From positions 1 to 5,181 of the forward strand of contig JAITDK010000249.1 in the NCBI GenBank assembly GCA_031282605.1: a stretch of DNA of 5,181 bases. Reading direction: 5' to 3'. The position numbers and the translations under genes are program-made. Origin of the DNA: Oscillospiraceae bacterium (GTDB taxonomy: Bacteria; Bacillota; Clostridia; Christensenellales; Aristaeellaceae). Positions within the stretch are counted from its first letter, which is position 1; each line of letters starts with the position of its first letter. Below, piece after piece: positions 1 to 5,181 of the stretch. Below the pieces are notes generated by a model, which was given only the letters and a program-made list of their open reading frames with translations, was not told the origin of the DNA and made no database searches.

Positions 1-304
1 TCCGTGCGCGGTAACCGCGCTGACGGCGGCGGGCGCGCATGTTATTCTGTTTACGACGGGGCGCGGTACGCCGCTGGGTTCGCCCGCGCCGGTATTGAAG
101 GTTGCGACGAATACCGACCTGGCGACGCGTAAGGCGGGATGGATCGATTATGACGCGGGGGGGATTGTGAACGGCGCGAATATGGACGACTGCGCGCGGG
201 AACTGTACGGTTTAGTTATCGATACGGCGTCGGGCAAGCGTACGCGCAGCGAGCAAGCGGGCGATCGCTCGATCGCGATATTCAAGGACGGGGTAACGCT
301 GTAA
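1..304 (+). CDS. UxaA/GarD-family sugar-acid dehydratase, C-terminal fragment
   Basis: This is the last 100 codons of a gene that begins before the window; the frame is open from base 2 to a TAA at 302-304. The peptide reads through GAHVILFTTGRGTPLGSP, then KVATNTDLA, WIDYDAGGIVNG, a short helix-rich stretch, and ends IAIFKDGVTL. This is the recognisable C-terminal pattern of altronate (UxaA) and galactarate (GarD) dehydratases, cytoplasmic enzymes that remove water from hexaric or hexonic acids to give 2-keto-3-deoxy acids. The TTGRGTP segment and the closing IAIFK.G.TL are the strongest signatures. The fragment cannot separate altronate from galactarate or other sugar-acid substrates, so no symbol is given. 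It converges on the minus-strand operon and is not part of it, though both concern sugar metabolism. A TTG at 95 is an internal Leu codon, not a start. Confidence 0.88.
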   Translation, partial: PCAVTALTAAGAHVILFTTGRGTPLGSPAPVLKVATNTDLATRKAGWIDYDAGGIVNGANMDDCARELYGLVIDTASGKRTRSEQAGDRSIAIFKDGVTL

Positions 305-375
305 TCGGCCCGCGCGGGTTTGACTAGAGGTCGGCTCCCTTTGTCACTGAGGCGACATTTCCCCATACGAGCGGC

Positions 376-490
376 GATGAGGATAGGGGGACGGATTGCG
401 TTACGAAATCGACTATCGAAAATGGCCGGCTTTGGCCAATGGGTTGTGCCTTGATAGTCTGTTCTGGAACGCAGCCGGTTCCCCGTTCCC
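376..490. repeat. Imperfect long inverted-repeat element (left copy)
   Basis: Two arms face each other. The plus-strand arm (376-419) contains TTGCGTT, then GACTATC at 411-417. The minus-strand arm (490 back to 443) reads GGGAAC, GGAACCGGCTGCGTTCC, then GAACAGACTATC. The arms pair as GACTATC (411-417) with GATAGTC (453-459), and TGCGTT (397-402) with AACGCA (468-473), giving a bent stem around a loop that contains GGCC motifs. The 443-490 arm matches plus-strand 5029-5077 at about 43 of 49 columns with one gap; the 376-419 arm is a weaker match to 5025-5069. It lies in the non-coding stretch 305-560 between convergent genes. It could be a dispersed MITE/REP-like repeat, a transcription-stopping structure, or both. 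No transposase or target-site duplication was identified. Confidence 0.6.
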
Positions 491-513
491 TCGTTCCAAG
501 CCTGGAGGAGGCT

Positions 514-539
514 GGGAGGGGGATTGCGATCCCCTTCCC
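514..539 (+). terminator. 11-bp hairpin between convergent genes, possible terminator
   Basis: Bases 514-524 pair with 529-539 around a TGCG loop. The stem has 11 pairs including one G-U pair when transcribed from the plus strand; from the minus strand that pair becomes an A-C mismatch. It could help stop readthrough from the dehydratase gene on the left or from the operon on the right. There is no U-tract after it in either direction, so it is not a textbook intrinsic terminator. A smaller imperfect hairpin (AGCCT 499-503 with AGGCT 509-513) abuts it. Confidence 0.35.
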
Positions 540-542
540 TAA

Positions 543-556
543 GGCGCGGACGCGCC
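543..556 (-). terminator. GC-rich hairpin just after the last operon gene
   Basis: On the minus strand the sequence GGCGCGTCCGCGCC lies 4 nt beyond the stop codon of the oxidoreductase gene and can form a 6-bp all-GC stem (or 5 bp with a 4-nt loop). It is followed by TTAGGG, not a run of U, so it is only a candidate weak terminator or 3'-end protecting hairpin. Together with the 514-539 hairpin it makes the 3' end of the operon transcript strongly structured. Confidence 0.35.
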
Positions 557-560
557 GCCG

Positions 561-1658
561 TCAGTCTAGTACTCCCGCTAGTTCCGGCTTCACCATCGGC
601 CTCTCGCGCTCATACTTGGTCGTCAGTTCTACGGCGCTGCCGGTTCCGGCGTTCAACGTCGTCATGATCTCCAGTACGTGCAGAGTCTGCTTGTATGACG
701 CTCTAGGGGCGCGTTTGCTCTCTATCGCCTTGGCCATGTCGGCTAGACCCAGCGCGCGAGAGTTTTCCTTGTACTCAAACATAATCGGTATCTCGTACGC
801 GCCGCCCTTGTCCTCGCCTCTTATTATCTTTATCGGCCCACCGAATGTGTTCGGATCGGGACAGATCAGCGTCCCCTCCGTGCCATATATATCCAAATGC
901 ATCCCGTCATTCGAGTACACGTCAAACGTCGTCAGTATCGTCCCTATCACCCCGCTGTCGAACGTCAGTATCCCGTTTATGTGAGTGGGCACGTCCACGT
1001 CAATCACGGTGCCCGCGAACGGTTCGCTGGTGATCATCCGCTTTTTGAAACTGGTCTTTGTCACCCCTACCGCCGACTTCACTCCGCCCAGCAGGTTGAT
1101 CAGCGCCGTGATATAATACGGACCCATGTCCAGCATCGGCCCGCCGCCGAACTTGTAATAGAACTCCGGATCCGGATGCCACGTCTCATGGCCATGCCCC
1201 GCCATCACTGCCTGCGCCGCTATCGGTTCCCCTATCATCCCGGCGTCAATCAGCTTGCGGCACGTCTGTATGCCCGCGCCCAGGAACGTATCCGGCGCGC
1301 CGCCCAGATACAACCCCTTCGCCTCGGCCAGCGCCGCCAGCTTCTTGCCCTCGTCCCACGCGGCGCCCAGCGGCTTCTCGCTGTAGACGTGCTTGCCCGC
1401 CTCCAACGCCTGGCGCGTCACCTCATAATGCTCGTACGGCCGCGTCAGATTAAGTACTATATCTATCTCCGGATCGGCGAACAATTCCTGCATCGTGTCG
1501 TATATCTTGGGGACATTGTACTTCTCTCGCGCCTTTTCCGCCCTCTCGCGGATCAAATCGCATACCGCTTCCAGCTCTATCTCCTTGAACGTCTTTGTGA
1601 TGTTCTCCAGATAGATGCCGCTGATCGCGCCTACGCCTACCATGCCGATCTTTATCAT
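561..1658 (-). CDS. Gfo/Idh/MocA-family NAD(P)-dependent oxidoreductase
   Basis: A cytoplasmic 365-residue dehydrogenase of the sugar/inositol oxidoreductase superfamily, at the usual length. The N-terminal Rossmann domain opens with MIKIGMVGVGAISG (glycine-rich dinucleotide loop, residues 5-14). D34 at the end of the second strand suggests NAD over NADP. The catalytic-lysine motif EKPLG is at 94-98 (K95). The substrate domain has GGGPMLDMGPYYIT at 171-184: D177 is the conserved acid, but the usual following His is Tyr at 181, as I recall for one large subfamily. These enzymes oxidise or reduce a hydroxyl on a sugar, inositol or derivative; the substrate cannot be read from sequence. The ATG at 1658 is preceded by AAGGAG with 8-nt spacing. 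It lies 12 nt after the ThuA-domain gene, a frequent partner, so both probably act on the same carbohydrate. Confidence 0.93.
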   Translation of the reverse strand: MIKIGMVGVGAISGIYLENITKTFKEIELEAVCDLIRERAEKAREKYNVPKIYDTMQELFADPEIDIVLNLTRPYEHYEVTRQALEAGKHVYSEKPLGAAWDEGKKLAALAEAKGLYLGGAPDTFLGAGIQTCRKLIDAGMIGEPIAAQAVMAGHGHETWHPDPEFYYKFGGGPMLDMGPYYITALINLLGGVKSAVGVTKTSFKKRMITSEPFAGTVIDVDVPTHINGILTFDSGVIGTILTTFDVYSNDGMHLDIYGTEGTLICPDPNTFGGPIKIIRGEDKGGAYEIPIMFEYKENSRALGLADMAKAIESKRAPRASYKQTLHVLEIMTTLNAGTGSAVELTTKYERERPMVKPELAGVLD

Positions 1659-1666
1659 GTCAGCCG

Positions 1667-1672
1667 CTCCTT
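1667..1672 (-). promoter_or_regulatory. Ribosome binding site overlapping the upstream stop codon
   Basis: AAGGAG on the minus strand sits 8 nt before the oxidoreductase ATG, and its first two bases are the end of the TAA stop (1673-1671) of the ThuA-domain gene. Ribosomes terminating on the upstream gene are therefore placed on the next start, which suggests translational coupling of the pair. Confidence 0.75.
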
Positions 1673-2396
1673 AATACATCTTCGCCAGGTTCTCAAACCG
1701 TTCGGTCGTCAATCCTCGCGCCAGCGCGAACCCTTTGCCTTCACCCGCCCAGAGCATACCGCGTTCCATCATCGTCTCTGCGTTGGGCGACTTGTCAAAC
1801 ACGTCGTCGTGGTGCCCCAGCGACGTATAGAATACCCTGCCCAACCCCCAGAACTTCGTCCACGCGATGGGCATGTCGACAGGCTTGTTCGATACGTGAT
1901 AATATGAAACCGACGGGAACCGCGTCGTCGCCAGCACCTCTATCGCCGGATCGACATGCAGATAGTAGTGTTCGCTTGAGACCGGGAAATCCTCCAATCC
2001 CTCTACGATCGAGCTGGAGCCGTGGTTGATGTTGACCATATACTCCACGCCGTCGCCGCCGGGATGGCTGACCCATTGCCCGCCCGTCATGAACTGCCAC
2101 TCAGTATCATTGCGGAACGCGTCGCACATGCCGCCGTGACAGCCTGCCAGCCCCACGCCCGCTCCGACCGCCTTGGCGATATTCTGCGAACGCCCGCGCT
2201 CCATCTCGCCCATGGTCCAGCACGCGACGATCAAGTCCAGCTTCTTCAGCTCGTCCAGGCTGTCCGCTTTCTCGTGATTGTCTGTTACCTCGACCTCGTA
2301 TCCATGCTTCTCCAGCAGACCAGCGAAACGCTTGCTGGTCAGTTTCGGCTCGTGCCCGTCCCATCCGCCCTGAAAAATCCACGCCTTCTTCGCCAT
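1671..2396 (-). CDS. ThuA-domain protein (trehalose-utilization-like family)
   Basis: A soluble 241-residue protein with the class-I glutamine-amidotransferase-like fold typical of ThuA. Numbered from the start chosen here, visible family marks are GGWDGHEP (10-17) after the first strand, the alternating strand DLIVACWTMGEM, the nucleophile-elbow-like GCHGGMCDAF (85-94), SSEHYYLHVDP in the middle, and GRVFYTSLGHHDDVFD followed by MLWAGEG near the C-terminus. ThuA proteins are linked to trehalose and other disaccharide use, probably through 3-keto-sugar intermediates, and often sit beside Gfo/Idh oxidoreductases as here; the exact reaction remains unsettled for most members. Two in-frame ATGs exist, at 2402 and 2396. 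AAGGAGGG lies only 2 nt before the first but 8 nt before the second, so 2396 (MAKKAWIF) is preferred. No signal peptide or membrane segment is seen. Confidence 0.92.
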   Translation of the reverse strand: MAKKAWIFQGGWDGHEPKLTSKRFAGLLEKHGYEVEVTDNHEKADSLDELKKLDLIVACWTMGEMERGRSQNIAKAVGAGVGLAGCHGGMCDAFRNDTEWQFMTGGQWVSHPGGDGVEYMVNINHGSSSIVEGLEDFPVSSEHYYLHVDPAIEVLATTRFPSVSYYHVSNKPVDMPIAWTKFWGLGRVFYTSLGHHDDVFDKSPNAETMMERGMLWAGEGKGFALARGLTTERFENLAKMY

Positions 2397-2403
2397 GTCC
2401 ATA

Positions 2404-2411
2404 CCCTCCTT
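2404..2411 (-). promoter_or_regulatory. Strong Shine-Dalgarno that decides the ThuA-domain start
   Basis: AAGGAGGG on the minus strand is the best ribosome site in the window. Its AAGGAGG core is 2 nt from the ATG at 2402, too close for efficient initiation, and 8 nt from the ATG at 2396. It lies within the 45 nt between the pseudo-ATPase stop and this start, the largest gap inside the operon, so the gene can be translated independently of those upstream. Confidence 0.75.
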
Positions 2412-2441
2412 GTTATAGATGAATGATTAGACCCATTGTGA

Positions 2442-3131
2442 TTAAAGTAAACTCGCCGCGCCGTCGACGATCGGTTCCATGATGATCTGTCCCGCGCTGA
2501 CCCTGAAGCATCTGTCCCCGAACGCCTTCGCGGCGTCCGCTCCGACCGTGATCAATACCGTCGTGACCGGCTGGATTCGCGTGAACCGCCATACTGCGCG
2601 CAGATATGCCCGCGATCTGACGGAATTCAGCGCCCTCCTCGGTTCGACGGCGATCAATACCTTCGGCAGCGCCAGCAACGCCATTCGCAGCGACAACAGA
2701 CACGCGTGTTCGACGGACAATTCGTCCGCGCGCGAGTCCAGCGTCGATTCCATACCCATCTCTCCCAACGCCGCGCGAAACAACGCGGACTCCGCGCGTC
2801 CAGGAGCGCTTCTTAGCGGATGCCCCTGCCCATATGAATACGCCAGCGACATATTTTCCATAACCGTGAAGCGAGGGATCAGCAGGCTTCGAGGATCTTC
2901 AGGCAGCAGCGCCATCGCCCTGCCGCGCGCCGACGGATCTAGACTTGCGGCGTCCACGCCATCCACAACCACCCGACCCGCGTCCGGCCTGCGTTGTCCC
3001 GACAAAGTCAGCGCGATGGGTTCAATCGCGTCGTCATCCTCGACATACAGCGACACGATAGTCCCCTCAGCCGCGCTGAATGACGCGCCGTGCAAGGCCG
3101 CCGCTACGTAGACGGACTCCATCCGCAGCAT
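2442..3131 (-). CDS. Degenerate ABC ATPase-like protein, predicted catalytically dead
   Basis: This 229-residue protein follows the outline of ABC ATPases of the COG1101 type (partners of tryptophan-transporter-like permeases). Compared from memory with that family, EG...LSG...PDAG (22-52) aligns without gaps across the P-loop, where the G.xGxGKST segment is replaced by VEDDDAIEP (30-38; the lysine becomes I36). FTVMENMSLAY (88-98) and the PKVLI...RAL region (156-168) are kept. The Q-loop Gln is E78, the LSGGQ signature is LSVEH (138-142), the Walker B Asp is V162 (E163 remains), the D-loop Asp is N169, and the H-loop His is V196. It should not hydrolyse ATP. The frame is intact and starts 3 nt after the permease stop, with GGGGA upstream. 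ATG 3122 is an alternative start. A structural or regulatory partner of the permease is inferred; a decaying gene is possible. Confidence 0.72.
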   Translation of the reverse strand: MLRMESVYVAAALHGASFSAAEGTIVSLYVEDDDAIEPIALTLSGQRRPDAGRVVVDGVDAASLDPSARGRAMALLPEDPRSLLIPRFTVMENMSLAYSYGQGHPLRSAPGRAESALFRAALGEMGMESTLDSRADELSVEHACLLSLRMALLALPKVLIAVEPRRALNSVRSRAYLRAVWRFTRIQPVTTVLITVGADAAKAFGDRCFRVSAGQIIMEPIVDGAASLL

Positions 3132-3134
3132 CGG

Positions 3135-3905
3135 TCAGAATCCCCGCGCTTTCGCGGTCGAGGCGAGAATCGCCGCCAAAACACACCATAATACCGCGCC
3201 GACGATAGCGGCGACTACGTCCGCAACGCCTTGCGCCCTGCAACGCTTCGACACCGCGCGACCCAGCGCATTGACGGCTGTTCCGGTGATCCAGGCTCCG
3301 GCAGGCATTATCGCAGACACGCTTACCGAACCCTGCGGCGTCATCGCGAACAGCATTCCAGCCGCTCCGGCGAGTACGCCGCCTGCCACCAAAGCCACCA
3401 TCCTCGCCAACGACGCCGGAACTATCTGATACCGCACGTTATCGCCGCCCAAACCAACGGCGCGTATACCCAACGCCAGTCTGCCGCGCGTAAGCCATAT
3501 CCATAGCCCCGACATGATAACCAGCGCGGCGCATCCGATAATCATGCTGAACCCCGGATTCGCCGCCATCCAGCCCGGCTCGATCCCCGCGCCGAACGCG
3601 CGCATCGTCAGCATACACAACGCGCTGACCACCACCCCGCTCAGCCACAAAGGGCAGCCGCTCGCCGAGTGTGTCAGCCAGGTCAGCATCGACGGTACAA
3701 CCGCCGCCAACGCGCCCACCGGAAGCCACGCATACGCGCCTTCGCGCAGTAACATAAAACAGACCGCCGCCGACAACGCGAACGCCCCCTCCACGCTGGG
3801 ATCGGGCGAGGCAAGCAGCCTGGGCGATACCGACGCCGCCAGCGCGAGCAGCGCTATCGCAGGTATATACGGCGCGGTTTCCCGCATCAGCTGGTGAATA
3901 TCCAT
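3135..3905 (-). CDS. ABC-type permease, COG4120/tryptophan-transporter-like, divergent
   Basis: An inner-membrane protein of 256 residues with about seven hydrophobic stretches (roughly 12-32, 38-53, 59-78, 86-101, 118-138, 166-187 and 227-248). The segment SPDPSVEGAFALSAAV (33-48) matches the family pattern PDLTVDGSFTLGAAV of TrpY-like permeases. The cytoplasmic LALGIRAVGLGGDN (143-156) resembles the coupling-loop pattern LALRATGDN, with a few extra residues, followed by a helix rich in Gly and Ala as in the family. In known systems this permease works with a lipoprotein binding protein (COG2984) and an ATPase (COG1101). Here the binding protein is not in the window and the ATPase next door is degenerate, so normal import is doubtful. 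The ATG at 3905 lies inside the end of the glycosyltransferase gene (19-nt overlap), with only a weak GCGGGA before it, which points to coupled translation. Family call moderately sure, function unknown. Confidence 0.68.
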   Translation of the reverse strand: MDIHQLMRETAPYIPAIALLALAASVSPRLLASPDPSVEGAFALSAAVCFMLLREGAYAWLPVGALAAVVPSMLTWLTHSASGCPLWLSGVVVSALCMLTMRAFGAGIEPGWMAANPGFSMIIGCAALVIMSGLWIWLTRGRLALGIRAVGLGGDNVRYQIVPASLARMVALVAGGVLAGAAGMLFAMTPQGSVSVSAIMPAGAWITGTAVNALGRAVSKRCRAQGVADVVAAIVGAVLWCVLAAILASTAKARGF

Positions 3906-4915
3906 TCCCGCTGCACATAAAAGTTGACTATGAATAGCAGTGCGTCCACTGGAAGTTTAATCCAGAGCGAGCGGCCTGGCGATAATGACGACAACAGATG
4001 GGTCAGCGTCGCGCCTATTGCCAGCTGCACAGCGGCCAGCGCGGCGTAACGAAGCGCCGACTGCCAGCCCCCTTTACGGAACACGATCGTTCGGTTCAGC
4101 GTGAAGTTCAACGCCGCCGATATCGCGCGCGCGCAGGAATACGCCAAACCAATCCCCATCCCGGCGTTCAAGAACGCCGCGTACATCCCCCAGTCCGCCG
4201 CAAGCGACAGCACGGACGACAACCCGAACTTCAGCAGCACTGCCATTATGCGCAGCGCGTCCTTAAACGGATTGAAGTGAGAACCCTTGTTGTTGTTGAT
4301 GTACACCGTTTCTATGGGTGCTTCAACCAGCTCCAGCTTCAGTTCCTTCAGCCGGAGCAGCATGTTCATCTCGTATTCGTATCGCTCGCCGGGCAGGCGA
4401 ATCATCTCGGGCAGCGAAGAGGCGGGAAGCCCGCGCAGTCCGGTTTGGGTGTCGCGGCAGCGTATTCCTGTTATCCATGTATAAACAAAGCGTGTGACGC
4501 TATTCCCAGCGCGGCTCTTCAGCGGCACCTTGCCTGCAAACGCGCGCACGCCAAGGGTCAGTGCGCCGGGATGCTTGCCCAGCAAGTCCGCCACCTTCAG
4601 TATATCGTCCGGGGTATGTTGGCCGTCGGCGTCGGCGGTCACCACGGCTGGCGGATTCTCGCGTGTCAACAGTGCGTTTAATCCTGTTTTCAGCGCGCGA
4701 CCCTTGCCCAGGTTCACGGCATGAGTCAAGACCGTCGCGCCGAACGATTTTACTTGATCGAATATACCGGAATAAGCGGCGCCGCCGCCATCGTCCACGA
4801 CGAGTACGTCCAGGCCGCGTCCGCGCAGTTCGCTCACCAGCGTGGCGAGTCTCTGGTCGGGTTTATACGCGGGGATCAGTATGGTAGTGTTATCGGGTAC
4901 TGTAGTCGAGAGCAT
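3887..4915 (-). CDS. Glycosyltransferase family 2 fused to GtrA-like membrane domain
   Basis: A 342-residue two-domain protein. Residues 10-225 are a GT-A type glycosyltransferase: TILIPAYKP (11-19), VVDDG (39-43), the metal/nucleotide-sugar motif DADGQH (95-100), DTQTGLRG (155-162) and YEYEMNML (179-186), much like polyprenyl-phosphate sugar transferases. Residues 227-342 are a GtrA domain with four hydrophobic helices, NFTLNRTIVF, and the closing NFYVQREWIF. Family knowledge suggests it loads a sugar onto a lipid carrier at the inner leaflet, with the GtrA part helping it across the membrane for cell-envelope decoration; donor and acceptor are unknown. It is first in the operon. The ATG at 4915 has GGAGG 4 nt upstream and a promoter about 40 nt upstream. 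All catalytic motifs appear intact, in contrast to the ABC genes that follow. Confidence 0.92.
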   Translation of the reverse strand: MLSTTVPDNTTILIPAYKPDQRLATLVSELRGRGLDVLVVDDGGGAAYSGIFDQVKSFGATVLTHAVNLGKGRALKTGLNALLTRENPPAVVTADADGQHTPDDILKVADLLGKHPGALTLGVRAFAGKVPLKSRAGNSVTRFVYTWITGIRCRDTQTGLRGLPASSLPEMIRLPGERYEYEMNMLLRLKELKLELVEAPIETVYINNNKGSHFNPFKDALRIMAVLLKFGLSSVLSLAADWGMYAAFLNAGMGIGLAYSCARAISAALNFTLNRTIVFRKGGWQSALRYAALAAVQLAIGATLTHLLSSLSPGRSLWIKLPVDALLFIVNFYVQREWIFTS

Positions 4916-4951
4916 ATCGCCTCCGTTATGGGAACGCTTAAAACCGACTAT

Positions 4952-4980
4952 ATAATACCATCACTGAACTGATTTGACAA
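4952..4980 (-). promoter_or_regulatory. Sigma-70/sigma-A type promoter of the operon
   Basis: On the minus strand, TTGTCA (4980-4975, five of six consensus bases) is followed by a 17-nt spacer and TATTAT (4957-4952, five of six). Transcription would start near 4945, giving a leader of about 30 nt that contains GGAGG (4924-4920) before the glycosyltransferase ATG. The leader is too short for a riboswitch, and I see no clear operator palindrome over the promoter. Confidence 0.72.
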
Positions 4981-5024
4981 GGTTTTATGAGACAGCCGCT
5001 GCGGCGGGCATCTCTCTGGGAGGT

Positions 5025-5181
5025 GATGGGGAACAGAGGAACCGGTTGCGTTCCGGAACAGACTATCCAGGGACAACAGGCAGTCCGAAGCCGATGGCAT
5101 GTGTATCACGATGGTCCAGGCGAAGCCTGGTCAGGATTCGAAAGGGCGGATAGCCCTTCGCAGGGTCTGGGACGCGGCGCA
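5025..5181. repeat. Inverted-repeat element, right copy, cut by the window end
   Basis: The plus-strand arm 5029-5077 matches the reverse complement of 443-490 at about 43 of 49 columns, sharing GGAACCGG, TGCGTTCC and GAACAGACTATC. A second, opposing arm appears to begin at GGATAG (5148-5153) and continue as GTCTGGGACGC (5166-5176), like the left element's GTTCTGGAACGC but with an insert. Between the arms are two clean hairpins: CCAGGC-GAA-GCCTGG (5116-5130) and AAGGGC-GGATA-GCCCTT (5142-5158). The density of short stems suggests the element acts as folded RNA or DNA. It starts about 45 nt upstream of the operon promoter on the far side. Positions 4981-5024 show nothing recognisable. A frame open from ATG 4987 to the window end is not supported as a gene. 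Confidence 0.5.

Noticed and set aside
439..984. Plus-strand open frame of 181 codons starting in the repeat region
   Set aside because: Low-complexity Ser/Pro-rich product, mostly antisense to the oxidoreductase; its start lies inside the inverted repeat.
897..1907. Long plus-strand open frame of 336 codons opposite the oxidoreductase and ThuA-domain genes
   Set aside because: It is Arg/His/Leu-rich, shows no family motif, spans two well-supported genes and their junction on the other strand, and is a typical high-GC antisense shadow.
2403..2441. Possible internal promoter before the ThuA-domain gene (TTTACT and TAATCA with 16-nt spacing)
   Set aside because: The -10 candidate matches the consensus poorly and the TATAAC nearby is too close to the ribosome site to serve.
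2479..3111. Plus-strand open frame of 210 codons opposite the degenerate ATPase gene
   Set aside because: I considered it as the real gene because the ATPase is degenerate. The translation is Ser/Ala/Arg-rich without domain features, whereas the minus-strand frame follows ABC ATPase spacing and fits the operon.
2442..3131. Frameshifted pseudogene interpretation of the ATPase-like gene
   Set aside because: Motifs upstream and downstream of each lost site are in one frame with no stop, and spacing to retained blocks is preserved, so substitution and not frameshift explains the missing motifs.
3998..4681. Plus-strand open frame of 227 codons opposite the glycosyltransferase gene
   Set aside because: Gln/Arg/His-rich with no recognisable domain; the minus-strand GT2 and GtrA motifs cover the same bases.
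4987..5181. Open frame from ATG 4987 to the window end (65 codons), with AAGG 4 nt upstream
   Set aside because: The product resembles nothing I know, and the DNA is a hairpin-rich repeat whose left copy differs by an indel that would break the frame. It cannot be judged without sequence past the window.
4981..5181. Group II intron, CRISPR array or tRNA at the right end
   Set aside because: No GTGYG intron boundary or domain V, no regularly spaced identical repeats, and no cloverleaf with a T-loop were found.

Overview
The window is high-GC bacterial DNA, roughly 58% by eye. It carries one leftward (minus-strand) operon of five genes that fills positions 4915 to 561, plus the 3' end of a plus-strand gene that converges on it from the left. 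Clear Shine-Dalgarno sites, a sigma-70/sigma-A type promoter and the gene families present (ThuA/Gfo-Idh sugar pair, UxaA/GarD dehydratase, GT2-GtrA fusion, COG1101/COG4120-like ABC genes) fit a saccharolytic bacterium. A Clostridia-like member of the Bacillota is my best guess, but the taxon is inferred and not proven.

Left end (1-304): the C-terminus of a UxaA/GarD-type sugar-acid dehydratase on the plus strand. Positions 305-560 are non-coding between convergent genes. They contain an imperfect long inverted repeat (376-490) and two GC-rich hairpins beside the operon's end.

Operon, in transcription order: (1) a glycosyltransferase family 2 protein fused to a GtrA membrane domain; (2) an ABC-type permease resembling the tryptophan-transporter-like COG4120 family, whose start overlaps gene 1 by 19 nt; (3) 3 nt later, a protein that aligns along its length with the matching ATPase family (COG1101-like) but has lost nearly every nucleotide-handling motif; (4) a ThuA-domain protein; (5) a Gfo/Idh/MocA oxidoreductase whose ribosome site overlaps the stop of gene 4. 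A well-formed promoter (TTGTCA, 17 nt, TATTAT) lies just upstream of gene 1, and no equally good internal promoter was seen.

Genes 4 and 5 form a common sugar-oxidation pair. Genes 2 and 3 look like a transporter module converted to something else: the substrate-binding gene is missing and the ATPase is predicted to be catalytically dead, yet the frame, domain length and most scaffold positions are kept. This pseudo-ABC pair is the most unusual content here.

Right end (4981-5181): no convincing gene. It holds a second copy of the inverted-repeat element found at the left end, so two related structured repeats bracket the operon.
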